This document shows positions 8,764 to 15,717 of a stretch of 43,424 bases of DNA, piece by piece. Numbering within the stretch: the stretch's first letter is position 1; each line of letters begins with the position of its first letter. A program made the position numbers and the translations under genes. The DNA comes from an uncultured Lachnospiraceae bacterium (GTDB lineage Bacteria; Bacillota; Clostridia; Lachnospirales; Lachnospiraceae), in assembly GCA_949893755.1 (NCBI GenBank), contig CATLCV010000016.1, forward strand, positions 1 to 43,424, in the 5' to 3' direction. The notes below the pieces were generated by a model. The model had not been told where the DNA came from. It ran no database searches and saw only the letters and a program-made list of their open reading frames with translations.

Positions 8764-9321
8764 CTGGCGGAACGGATAAAAGCCGCGATCCAGGAAACAT
8801 ATTTTGATGAAAACGGTATTTTCAGTCAGGGTACGCCGTATCTTCTCCCGGCGTTATCAAGAGCAGGGCTGAGCCGTGCGGCATATGACCTTCTGCTGCA
8901 GGAGGAGTATCCGGGCTGGCTCTATGAAGTGGATCTGGGGGCGACCACCATCTGGGAAGCGTGGGATGCACTGGATTCCGAAGGCCGCCTGACCGGAGAG
9001 ATGAGCCTTAACCATTATGCTTTCGGCTCTGTCGCAGAATGGATCTACAGTGAATGCTGCGGTATCCGGCCAATGGAGGAATTTCCGGGCTTTCAGAAGG
9101 TGCGGATCGAACCCAGGCCGGATCAACGTCTGGGTTGGATATCGGCAGAATATCATTCTGCTGCGGGGACATACAGGATAGAGTGGAAATATCTGGATGA
9201 AGAACAGGTGCAGGTGAAAGTATCTGTGCCGGATGGAGCGGCCGCGTATTTCAGGCTGCCGGGAGATGTTCAGGCTCGGGAACTGAAAAGCGGTGAGTAT
9301 AACATGAGCGTGACGTTATAG
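8764..9321 (+). pseudogene. Remnant of an alpha-L-rhamnosidase (GH78), C-terminal part only
   Basis: An open frame from 8764 to a TAG at 9319-9321 reads as the C-terminal end of a GH78 rhamnosidase: GTPYLLPALS, YPGWLYEVDLGATTIWEAWD, SLNHYAFGSVAEWIY and a beta-sandwich tail (FPGFQKVRIEPRP). Intact enzymes are several hundred residues longer; the N-terminal domains and most of the barrel are missing, and an in-frame TGA stands at 8761. Between FDENGIFSQ and GTPYLL about 45 residues normally present also seem to be gone, suggesting a second, internal deletion. No start codon or ribosome site is evident until ATG 8929. The break lies within about 40 bp of the AraC start codon. Confidence 0.8.
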
Positions 9322-9391
9322 AACATTGCCGGACGGTAAGTTAAGATAGACATAAACATCATAGTATAATCCCATCACAGACTCTGATGTT

Positions 9392-9435
9392 TTGTAAAGA
9401 GATTTCTTTACAATGTGGAGTCTATATGGTATATT
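9392..9435 (+). promoter_or_regulatory. Promoter and operator of the toxin-antitoxin pair
   Basis: TTTACA (9407-9412), 17-nt spacer, TATATT (9430-9435). A perfect 9-bp inverted repeat TTGTAAAGA / TCTTTACAA (9392-9400 and 9405-9413) covers the -35 box. This is the expected place for autorepression by an antitoxin or the toxin-antitoxin complex. Confidence 0.7.
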
Positions 9436-9468
9436 AGAATAAATCTGTTTATTTTGGAGGTGCGGATT

Positions 9469-9735
9469 ATGGCGCAGACAAGTGTTAACTTTCGTATTGA
9501 TGAGGAACTGAAAAGGAATATGGAAGAGGTTTGCGGAAAGATGGGGATGAATCTTACAACGGCAATCACGATTTTCTTTACAAAAGTCACTCAGGAGAGG
9601 CGTATACCTTTTGAGATCACTGCGGAACCGGATCCTTTTTACAGCGAGAGCAATATTCGGTATCTGGAAAAAAAGATGGAGGATTATAAGGCAGGGAGGC
9701 TAAAGCTTGCCGAGCATGACCTGATAGAAGAATGA
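9469..9735 (+). CDS. RelB/DinJ family antitoxin
   Basis: Antitoxin of 88 residues. The N-terminus TSVNFRIDEELKRNMEEVC is the ribbon-helix-helix strand and helix of the RelB/DinJ family, which binds the operator as a dimer. The C-terminal part (about 45-88) is charged and should wrap the toxin. The start is ATG 9469 after GGAGGTG; an upstream in-frame ATG at 9415 lies inside the promoter spacer and is excluded. It is ten bases upstream of the YoeB-type toxin. Pairing of YoeB with a DinJ-type rather than YefM-type antitoxin is a mix-and-match arrangement. Confidence 0.85.
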   Translation: MAQTSVNFRIDEELKRNMEEVCGKMGMNLTTAITIFFTKVTQERRIPFEITAEPDPFYSESNIRYLEKKMEDYKAGRLKLAEHDLIEE

Positions 9736-9745
9736 GAGGAAGCTT

Positions 9746-10015
9746 ATGCAGATACAGCGGATACAGTGGGATTTTGACGCATGGGAAGAGTATTGCGAAT
9801 GGCAGCATATCAATAAAGCGAATCAAAAACGAATCAATCAGCTGATCAAGGATATCCGGCGCAATCCATTTGACGGAATCGGGAAACCGGAGCCGCTAAA
9901 AGAAAATCTAAGCGGCTTCTGGAGCCGGCGCATAGATAAGGAAAACCGGCTTGTGTATGCGGTTGAAGATTCCTCTGTGGTGATCATTTCCTGCAAAGGT
10001 CATTATACCTTGTAA
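9746..10015 (+). CDS. Txe/YoeB family toxin (ribosome-dependent mRNA interferase)
   Basis: Toxin of 89 residues of the RelE-fold YoeB family, which cleaves mRNA in the ribosomal A site. The family signature is complete: KPEPLKENLSGFWSRRI (48-63), ENRLVY (66-71) and a C-terminal ISCKGHY. Candidate catalytic residues by analogy to E. coli YoeB are Glu49, Arg62 or Arg68, His86 and Tyr87, so it should be active. The ribosome site GAGAGGAAG overlaps the antitoxin stop. The last codons (Y-T-L-stop) lie inside a copy of the dispersed palindromic repeat, which supplies the TAA. Confidence 0.92.
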   Translation: MQIQRIQWDFDAWEEYCEWQHINKANQKRINQLIKDIRRNPFDGIGKPEPLKENLSGFWSRRIDKENRLVYAVEDSSVVIISCKGHYTL

Positions 10016-10098
10016 AACGGCCGAATGGCCATAATGGGATGCCCTTGGGTATACCTTATGAAACGGCCGAATGGCCATGATAGGATGCCCTTGGGTAT
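10004..10098 (+). repeat. Dispersed palindromic repeat, two tandem copies (site A)
   Basis: Two copies of a unit of about 50 bp share a TATACCTT junction. Each has TATACCTTRTRAAACGG, a GGCC-GAAT-GGCC hairpin, then GGRTGCCCTTGGGTATA. Further copies in this window are at 17496 (reversed), 17771, 23195 (degenerate), 25722 and 27975 (degenerate). The first copy overlaps the 3' end of the YoeB gene. Confidence 0.85.
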
Positions 10099-10111
10099 AA
10101 TTAAAAAATGC

Positions 10112-10672
10112 TTAGAATGTATACGGGGAGGTGGAGACCATCAGGATCTTCGCCTCCTCGTCTGTTATATTGCTCCAGCGGTGGCCGATATAATTGGGGT
10201 AATACAGCGTATCGTGTTCGTTCAGCTCATAGGTTCCTTTATTTTCCATATCAAATATCACACTTCCATACAGTACATACACGAACTCTTCTCCGCCGTG
10301 GTGGGCGTAATCCCCGGAATCGGCGTGGGAGGGCACAGTGACGGTTGCCGCGTACATCTCATTTTTTCCCTGGATGATCAGGGATTCGATCAGGGATTTT
10401 CCATTGCTCGTATTGCGGACAAATGACTTCTGATCCGTATGGCGCACGAGCTGGACCTGCTCGTCATCCTCTTCCAGGAACAGGGAGAAGACCGGGAGGT
10501 CGAGGGCGTCGCATATGGACTTTAAGGTGAGCAGGTTGGGGGATGTTTTGCCGGTTTCAATCTGGCTGATGGTACTCGCCGCCACATTTGACACGTTGGA
10601 CAGGTCGCGGATCGATAAATTCTGTCCCAGACGGTGCTCCTTGAGGGTTTTTCCGATTTTGTTTAAATCCAT
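10112..10672 (-). CDS. XRE family regulator with C-terminal cupin domain
   Basis: Protein of 186 residues: helix-turn-helix (about 8-62: SIRDLSNVSNVAASTISQIETGKTSP, split as a classical HTH_3) joined to a cupin_2 sensor (about 105-180: HHGGEEFVYVLYG ... YYPNYIGHRWSN). This MerR-like 'XRE plus cupin' type typically senses a small metabolite and often controls neighbouring catabolic or polyamine genes. The start at 10672 follows AGGAGGTTT; the frame stays open for 71 codons upstream but the likely -10 box lies at the beginning of that stretch. The leader would be about 200 nt. Its target could be the amidohydrolase gene next door, but this is not shown. Confidence 0.88.
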   Translation of the reverse strand: MDLNKIGKTLKEHRLGQNLSIRDLSNVSNVAASTISQIETGKTSPNLLTLKSICDALDLPVFSLFLEEDDEQVQLVRHTDQKSFVRNTSNGKSLIESLIIQGKNEMYAATVTVPSHADSGDYAHHGGEEFVYVLYGSVIFDMENKGTYELNEHDTLYYPNYIGHRWSNITDEEAKILMVSTSPYTF

Positions 10673-10875
10673 GTATAAACCTCCTGATGAAAATTCTGTG
10701 TGGATGGGATTGGCGGGTATCATTGTGCTTTTGCGGCAGATTGATGTATCATGTCCTGTGCTTTCATACGGCACTGCGCGGCAGTGACATATGTTCAGCC
10801 TGGATCGTAACGGAATGTAGACCAGCGCGGTAAAACCGCATTTTTGTATGGAATAGTTATTGCAAATTAACTTCA

Positions 10876-10930
10876 AGTATACCAAGGTTTGAGGAAAATT
10901 GGAAGAAGAAAATGAAATTTCTTCAATTTT
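10876..10930 (-). promoter_or_regulatory. Promoter and candidate autoregulatory dyad of the XRE-cupin gene
   Basis: On the minus strand TATACT (10881-10876) is a good -10 box; the -35 box is weak (TTCCAA about 17 nt upstream). An inverted repeat, AAAATTGGAAGAA (10895-10907) with TTTCTTCAATTTT (10918-10930), covers the -35 area and is a plausible binding site for the regulator itself. Confidence 0.5.
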
Positions 10931-11009
10931 TGGGCATGGTGGGCATGGTATATTTCACTGCATGGTTTTATGGCAGATCAGGCTATGAGCTGATCTGAGG
11001 ATGTAAAAA

Positions 11010-11047
11010 CTGCCGTGCCCGAAGCCTTTCGGCTCCGGAAACGGCAG
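11010..11047. terminator. Terminator-like hairpin after the lipoprotein amidohydrolase
   Basis: CTGCCGT (11010-11016) pairs with ACGGCAG (11041-11047), with an inner stem AGCC/GGCT. It lies just past the stop of the minus-strand amidohydrolase gene, with TTTTTAC following on that strand. Confidence 0.65.
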
Positions 11048-11095
11048 CGTAGATATTATTGGGCGAAGCCCGGTCTGTAATTGTAAAATTGGGAA

Positions 11096-12937
11096 TCAAT
11101 TTTTCGTTGCGTCATTTTTGTACACGATCTTCCCGCCTGCGATGGTGTACAGAACCGGAGTCTCTGAGATTTTTTCCGGATTACAGGTCAGGATATTCTG
11201 TCCTAATACTGCGAGATCCGCTTTTTTTCCGGTTTCAATGGTTCCCAGCTTTTCATCCCAGAAGTTTTCATATGCTACATTTTTGGTATAAGCTTCCAGA
11301 ACCGTGTAGGCACTGACTGACTGTTCCGGATTCCGGTACATATCTTCTGTATCTTCTGTATATGGGCTGTTGCGTGTGACACCGGTTTCAATCTCATCCA
11401 GCACATTGTAAGGCGATACTGAATAATCGCTTGCACCGGAGAGGATACATCCCTGCTCCTGCATATCCTTGACCGGATACATTGCCAGGGCACGTTCTTC
11501 TCCGATCATAGCCTTTTCCAATTCAAACAGCGGATCGGCATACATCCACAGAAACTGCAGCGCGGATACGACTTTCAAGCTTGCAAGCCTCTGGATGTCA
11601 TCCGGAGTGACTGCGCAGACGTGAGTAATGGTAAATCTGGAATCTCGCTTTCCGTTCTGCTCCTCCGCATATTCATAAGCATTCAGCGTCTGGTTTACAG
11701 CTCCGTCTCCGATCGCATGGGTATGTAATTGAATGCCTTCCTTGTCCAGCGCCGCGGCCATCTCATTGAACTGTTCGTCTGTCCAGATGGGATTCCCTTT
11801 GTAATCAGCCCCTTTTCCGGCACTTTCCAGATAAGGCTCCAGAAATACACCGGTTTTTCCCTCTGTTACGCCGTCTGCAAAGATTTTTACAACGTTGGTG
11901 TCAATCCATTCAGAATCTTGATAGGCTTCCCCATGTTTTTTCACAATCTCAATCATTTCCTCAGGAGCGATCTCCGGATTTGCAACTTTGGCGGATTTCA
12001 GTCTCAGAGATAATTCACCGGATTCTTCCAGCTTGTAAAAACCGGAGATCGCGTCGTCATTGCCGGACGGACAGGAGGTCATTCCGGTAATGCCCATGGA
12101 ATGTGCTTCTTCCTGGAATTTTTCTGCCGCTTCCATATACATTTCATCTGTGTACTGTACCTGCTCCGCCAGTTCCGCGACCAAATCCTTTGCGGTATCT
12201 GTCAGCATTCCTCTTGGGGTTCCATCCTCATTCCGCGAGATGACGCCGGCATTGGGGTCCTTCGTATCTTTTGTAATCTCTGCCAGCTCCAGTGCCTTTG
12301 AATTGACCCAGTAGGAGTGGCCGTCTACGGATTTCAGAATGACCGGGCGGTCGCTGCATGCCTGATCCAGATCTTCTTTTGACGGACCGGGATTCGTTCC
12401 GTCATCCTGCGCATAGTTATTCAGGTCAAATCTTCCGCCGGTGATGACCTCTACATCCGGATTCTCATCTGCAAAAGTTTTGACTGCCTCTATATAGTCG
12501 GCATTTGTCTTACATTCCGCGAAAGAAACGGCAAATAGCTTTGTAACCCATCCGTTTGCCGCGTGCATATGGCCGTCCATAAAACCGGGGGTGACCATTG
12601 CGCCGTCCAGATCGATCACTTCCGTAGAATCTCCGATGTATGCTTCTGCCCCGTCAGAATCTCCAACATAAACGATCTCATCTCCATTTACGGCAATGGC
12701 TTCCGCAGTGTCGTCCTCGGATACCATAGTCTGGATGATGCCGTTTTTTAATACTAATGTAGCAGAAGATTCTTTCTCCGCTTCGGGTGATTCTGACTCC
12801 TGGGCAGCGGCCGGTGTATCTGAGTCCTGCCGGTTATCTCCGCCGCCCTGGCTGCATCCCGCTGCTCCGGAAGCTGTCATTGCAGCAGTAAGAGCGATCG
12901 CAGTGTACTTTTTTACCTGATTCCATTTTTTCATCAT
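11096..12937 (-). CDS. Secreted lipoprotein amidohydrolase (YtcJ-like, amidohydrolase 3 family)
   Basis: Protein of 613 residues with a lipoprotein signal: basic start MMKKWNQVKK, hydrophobic core, likely lipidated Cys28 in ASGAAGC, then a Ser/Gly/Asp/Glu-rich linker to about residue 60. The enzyme part follows the YtcJ/AepA type of the metal-dependent amidohydrolases: metal-binding HxH in PGFMDGHMHAANG, HTHAIGDGAVNQTL, an ITHVCAV histidine, and SGASDYSVSP near the C-terminus. The substrate is unknown; the family hydrolyses amides and N-heterocycles. Being outside the membrane suggests processing of an external substrate for the intracellular deaminases at 14292 and 15718. The upstream LuxR-type membrane regulator is on the same strand. 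Confidence 0.88.
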   Translation of the reverse strand: MMKKWNQVKKYTAIALTAAMTASGAAGCSQGGGDNRQDSDTPAAAQESESPEAEKESSATLVLKNGIIQTMVSEDDTAEAIAVNGDEIVYVGDSDGAEAYIGDSTEVIDLDGAMVTPGFMDGHMHAANGWVTKLFAVSFAECKTNADYIEAVKTFADENPDVEVITGGRFDLNNYAQDDGTNPGPSKEDLDQACSDRPVILKSVDGHSYWVNSKALELAEITKDTKDPNAGVISRNEDGTPRGMLTDTAKDLVAELAEQVQYTDEMYMEAAEKFQEEAHSMGITGMTSCPSGNDDAISGFYKLEESGELSLRLKSAKVANPEIAPEEMIEIVKKHGEAYQDSEWIDTNVVKIFADGVTEGKTGVFLEPYLESAGKGADYKGNPIWTDEQFNEMAAALDKEGIQLHTHAIGDGAVNQTLNAYEYAEEQNGKRDSRFTITHVCAVTPDDIQRLASLKVVSALQFLWMYADPLFELEKAMIGEERALAMYPVKDMQEQGCILSGASDYSVSPYNVLDEIETGVTRNSPYTEDTEDMYRNPEQSVSAYTVLEAYTKNVAYENFWDEKLGTIETGKKADLAVLGQNILTCNPEKISETPVLYTIAGGKIVYKNDATKN

Positions 12938-13093
12938 AACTGTTTCTTCCTTTCTTTCTTTTTCTGAGGGCAGTTCTTCGCTGCCGTATCTGTTAAGTCA
13001 GACTATAGCAGAAAGTTCGAAATAGGGATATGGCACACAGGCATTAAAAATATGGCACTGCGGTGGAAAAATTGTGGTTCCGGGGTATGAAAA

Positions 13094-13119
13094 AGGGATA
13101 GCACCCGGGTGCCGTCCCT
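13094..13119. terminator. Terminator-like hairpin after the LuxR-type gene
   Basis: AGGGA (13094-13098), a 12-bp palindrome GCACCCGGGTGC (13101-13112) and TCCCT (13115-13119) form a compact stem between the LuxR-type gene and the lipoprotein amidohydrolase gene. It suggests the two are separate transcripts or only partly coupled. Confidence 0.55.
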
Positions 13120-13140
13120 GAAATATGCATGTATTTGGGT

Positions 13141-14064
13141 TTATTTTAGATTACCCAGCTTTTGCAGCAGCTGGATTCGCCCGCTGGTCTCCGTCTTTTT
13201 ATAAATGCTGCTCATGTGATGCTTTACCGTGTTGTTTGAAATGCACAACTGATCGGCAATTTCCTGATTGCTCTTCCCCTTTAAAACCAGCTGGATCAGC
13301 TCGCGCTCACGCCCGGTCAGGGGATAATCCTGAAGGATATCTTCTATTGTATTTTCAGCAGGCTTTGCTTCGAACAGCTGTTTATAATAGACCAGAACTG
13401 CCAGTGTAACATTGATCAAAAAGTACAGGACAATCACAATATTGAATGGCTTGATCATATGCGTAAAAAGAAACAGCGGTACTGCTACGGCGGTATCATA
13501 CATGATCTCCCATAAGGCCATTACAAGAAATGCTGTCATAAAAAACAAAGAAAGCCTGTTTTTTCGGCAGGACTTCCATTGCTCCTTCGCGAAGAACAGG
13601 ATCGTACACAGAAGCAGGAACTCCATACCCACGATCAGGATGATTCCTAAAGGAGCATCCACGTAACTCATGGAACGGTCCCGGATAAATGCCGCGATGA
13701 TAAACCACACAGCCATATACGCGATACAGCCTCCGCGCAGTATTTTACAGCCCTTGGTTTGTTCCTGTCCATTCAGGCATCCAATCACATCTGCATAGGA
13801 GAGAAACAGGCACGCCAGGGTAATATTTCCAAAATAGCTGATGATGACTGCCGCATTTTTTACAAGAATAAAAAGCTCTTCATAATAATAGAAGAAAACG
13901 ATCAGAGTATAAAAGAAAAAAAGCCAGTGGAATTTTCTTAATACCGGATAGAGCGTGCTTTCTTCTTTTTTACAAAGGATCTGATTCATTGTCAGGACAA
14001 CGATTCCGGAAAAGAAGGAGATCATGCTGACAAAGATACCCAGATGCTTTAGATATTCATACAT
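13141..14064 (-). CDS. Membrane-anchored LuxR-type transcriptional regulator
   Basis: Protein of 307 residues. About seven hydrophobic segments fill residues 8-230, followed by a LuxR/GerE helix-turn-helix (about 245-305: LTGRERELIQLVLKGKSNQEIADQL split over the usual helices, then NTVKHHMSSIYKK). Such seven-segment LuxR proteins occur in gut Actinobacteria and some Clostridia beside catabolic genes and are thought to sense a ligand at the membrane. The ATG follows GGGAGGAT. It lies between amidohydrolase genes and diverges from the deaminase operon at 14292, so it is a likely regulator of both. The ligand is unknown. Confidence 0.87.
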   Translation of the reverse strand: MYEYLKHLGIFVSMISFFSGIVVLTMNQILCKKEESTLYPVLRKFHWLFFFYTLIVFFYYYEELFILVKNAAVIISYFGNITLACLFLSYADVIGCLNGQEQTKGCKILRGGCIAYMAVWFIIAAFIRDRSMSYVDAPLGIILIVGMEFLLLCTILFFAKEQWKSCRKNRLSLFFMTAFLVMALWEIMYDTAVAVPLFLFTHMIKPFNIVIVLYFLINVTLAVLVYYKQLFEAKPAENTIEDILQDYPLTGRERELIQLVLKGKSNQEIADQLCISNNTVKHHMSSIYKKTETSGRIQLLQKLGNLK

Positions 14065-14091
14065 TGCATAATCCTCCCGGAACAGCTCTTT

Positions 14092-14107
14092 GGACCTTTG
14101 AAGGTCC
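14092..14107. promoter_or_regulatory. Inverted repeat upstream of the LuxR-type gene
   Basis: GGACCTT (14092-14098) and AAGGTCC (14101-14107), 7-bp arms with a 2-bp gap, in the divergent region between the LuxR-type gene and the deaminase operon. Candidate operator or small leader hairpin. Confidence 0.4.
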
Positions 14108-14227
14108 TAAAATGATTCGCATCCATTTACATGACGTTTTTATTATACGGAATCTCCGATGGGAAATCAATCTTATTATCAATCTACTTCAATCTTGAGT
14201 TGACGTGAATTGACTAACAGTAAAAGA

Positions 14228-14256
14228 TTGACAAATCGAACGTCGTTCGTTACAAT
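14228..14256 (+). promoter_or_regulatory. Promoter of the deaminase operon with an operator-like dyad in the spacer
   Basis: TTGACA (14228-14233), 17-nt spacer, TACAAT (14251-14256). The spacer contains the dyad CGAACG-T-CGTTCG (14237-14249), ideally placed for repression by steric block. It resembles but does not match the Gram-positive LexA box, which has a 4-nt rather than 3-nt centre between CGAAC and GTTCG. Confidence 0.75.
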
Positions 14257-14291
14257 GAACATTAGAATTATGAGAAAAGGAGGTGGCATCA

Positions 14292-15677
14292 TTGGGAGAT
14301 TCCAGACAAATTTACTTTAAGAATGGATATATTCTTACGATGAATGCATCGAACCAGGTGTATGCCCATGGAAGCCTGCTGGTGGAAGGGGATCGAATCT
14401 GCGCCGTGGGAGCCGTGGATGAGCAGCAGGTCCGCGGGGATGCGGAGGTCATCGACCTGTGCGGAAAGTACCTGCTTCCGGGGTTTGTGAACACGCATGT
14501 CCACACATCCCAGCAGATCAGCAGGGGCGTGGGGGATGACGTGGACTTTATGACCTGGCTGCACAAGCGGATGTGGCCCTTCGAGAGCAATATGACCGAG
14601 GAGGATTCCTATGTGTCCACGCTGATGTGCTGTCTGGAGCAGATCCGGGCCGGAGTGACCAGCTTCGCGGAGCCGGGAGGGCAGTTTGTCAGCGGCATGG
14701 CAAAAGCGGTGACAGAGGCCGGGCTCCGCGCGAAGCTGGCAAAATCTGTGATGGACTGCGGGGAAGGGCTTCCCGAGATCTGGCAGCGGACCATGGAGGA
14801 GGAGCTGGACCAGCAGATCGACGACCTGAACAAATACCACAATACCGCAGACGGAAGGGTGCAGGTGTGGTTTGGCCTGCGTACCATATTCAACAATACG
14901 GACGCCCTGATCGTAAAGACGAAGGAGCTGGCGGACAAGTACGGCGTGGGCGTGCATATGCATGTGGCGGAGGCCAAGTCCGAGATCGAGTATACCCAGG
15001 CGGTTTACGGCGAGTCGACGGTGACGCATCTTCATAAGCTGGGTGTGCTGGACAAAAACCTGCTGGCGGTCCACACAGTCTGGCTAACCAACGAGGAGAT
15101 CGACCTGTTCAAAAAATACGACGTAAAGGTTTCCCATAATCCGGCATCGGCCATGCGTGTCCTGGGATTTGCGAAGATTCCGCAGATGCTGAAAAAGAAG
15201 GTGTGCGTGTCCATCGGAACGGATGGCGCGTCTTCCAGCAACCGGATGGATATGGTGGATGAAATGTGGCTCACGTCGCTGATCCATAAGGGATGGCGGC
15301 TGGATTCTACCGTGGTGCCCTCAGAGGACATTTTGTGCATGGCCACGAAAAACGGTGCCCGGGCGCTGCTGGATGAAGAGGTCTACGGAAGCCTGGAGCC
15401 GGGCAAGAAGGCGGATCTGATCGTGATCGATCCCCACGGCCCGTCCATGATGCCGGTCAATGACCGGATCGCCGCGCTTGTGACGGCCATGCATTCCTCC
15501 AATATCGAGAGTACGATGTGCGATGGAAAATGGCTGATGAAGGAGCGGAAGATTCTGACACTGGATGAAGAGGCGATCCTGAAAGAAGCACAGGAGCGGA
15601 GCGAAGCGATCTACAAGAGGGCAGGCATCGTGCTGCCGGATCGTTTCCCGGTGACGGATCTGAACTGCGGTAAATGA
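14292..15677 (+). CDS. TrzA/MtaD-like amidohydrolase (aminohydrolase of purine or related N-heterocycle)
   Basis: Cytoplasmic amidohydrolase of 461 residues in the group of S-adenosylhomocysteine/methylthioadenosine deaminase, guanine deaminase and chlorotriazine hydrolases. Metal-binding HxH in PGFVNTHVHTSQQ (His69/His71), a third His in VGVHMHVAE, a fourth in LAVHTVWL and the Asp in SIGTDGASSSNRMDM are all present, so it should be active. I chose TTG 14292 as start because AAAGGAGGT (14276-14284) is seven bases upstream; the in-frame GTG at 14283 overlaps that site. It heads a two-gene operon with adenine deaminase 40 bases downstream. The exact substrate (adenosine-type, guanine, 8-oxoguanine or other) is not resolved. 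Confidence 0.87.
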   Translation: MGDSRQIYFKNGYILTMNASNQVYAHGSLLVEGDRICAVGAVDEQQVRGDAEVIDLCGKYLLPGFVNTHVHTSQQISRGVGDDVDFMTWLHKRMWPFESNMTEEDSYVSTLMCCLEQIRAGVTSFAEPGGQFVSGMAKAVTEAGLRAKLAKSVMDCGEGLPEIWQRTMEEELDQQIDDLNKYHNTADGRVQVWFGLRTIFNNTDALIVKTKELADKYGVGVHMHVAEAKSEIEYTQAVYGESTVTHLHKLGVLDKNLLAVHTVWLTNEEIDLFKKYDVKVSHNPASAMRVLGFAKIPQMLKKKVCVSIGTDGASSSNRMDMVDEMWLTSLIHKGWRLDSTVVPSEDILCMATKNGARALLDEEVYGSLEPGKKADLIVIDPHGPSMMPVNDRIAALVTAMHSSNIESTMCDGKWLMKERKILTLDEEAILKEAQERSEAIYKRAGIVLPDRFPVTDLNCGK

Positions 15678-15717
15678 TCCGGATGTCAAATGAAAAGTAA
15701 AAGGAGAATAAAAAACA

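Noticed and set aside
14237..14249. LexA (SOS) box in the deaminase promoter
   Set aside because: The Gram-positive LexA site has four bases between CGAAC and GTTCG; here there are three, and the genes have no link to DNA repair.
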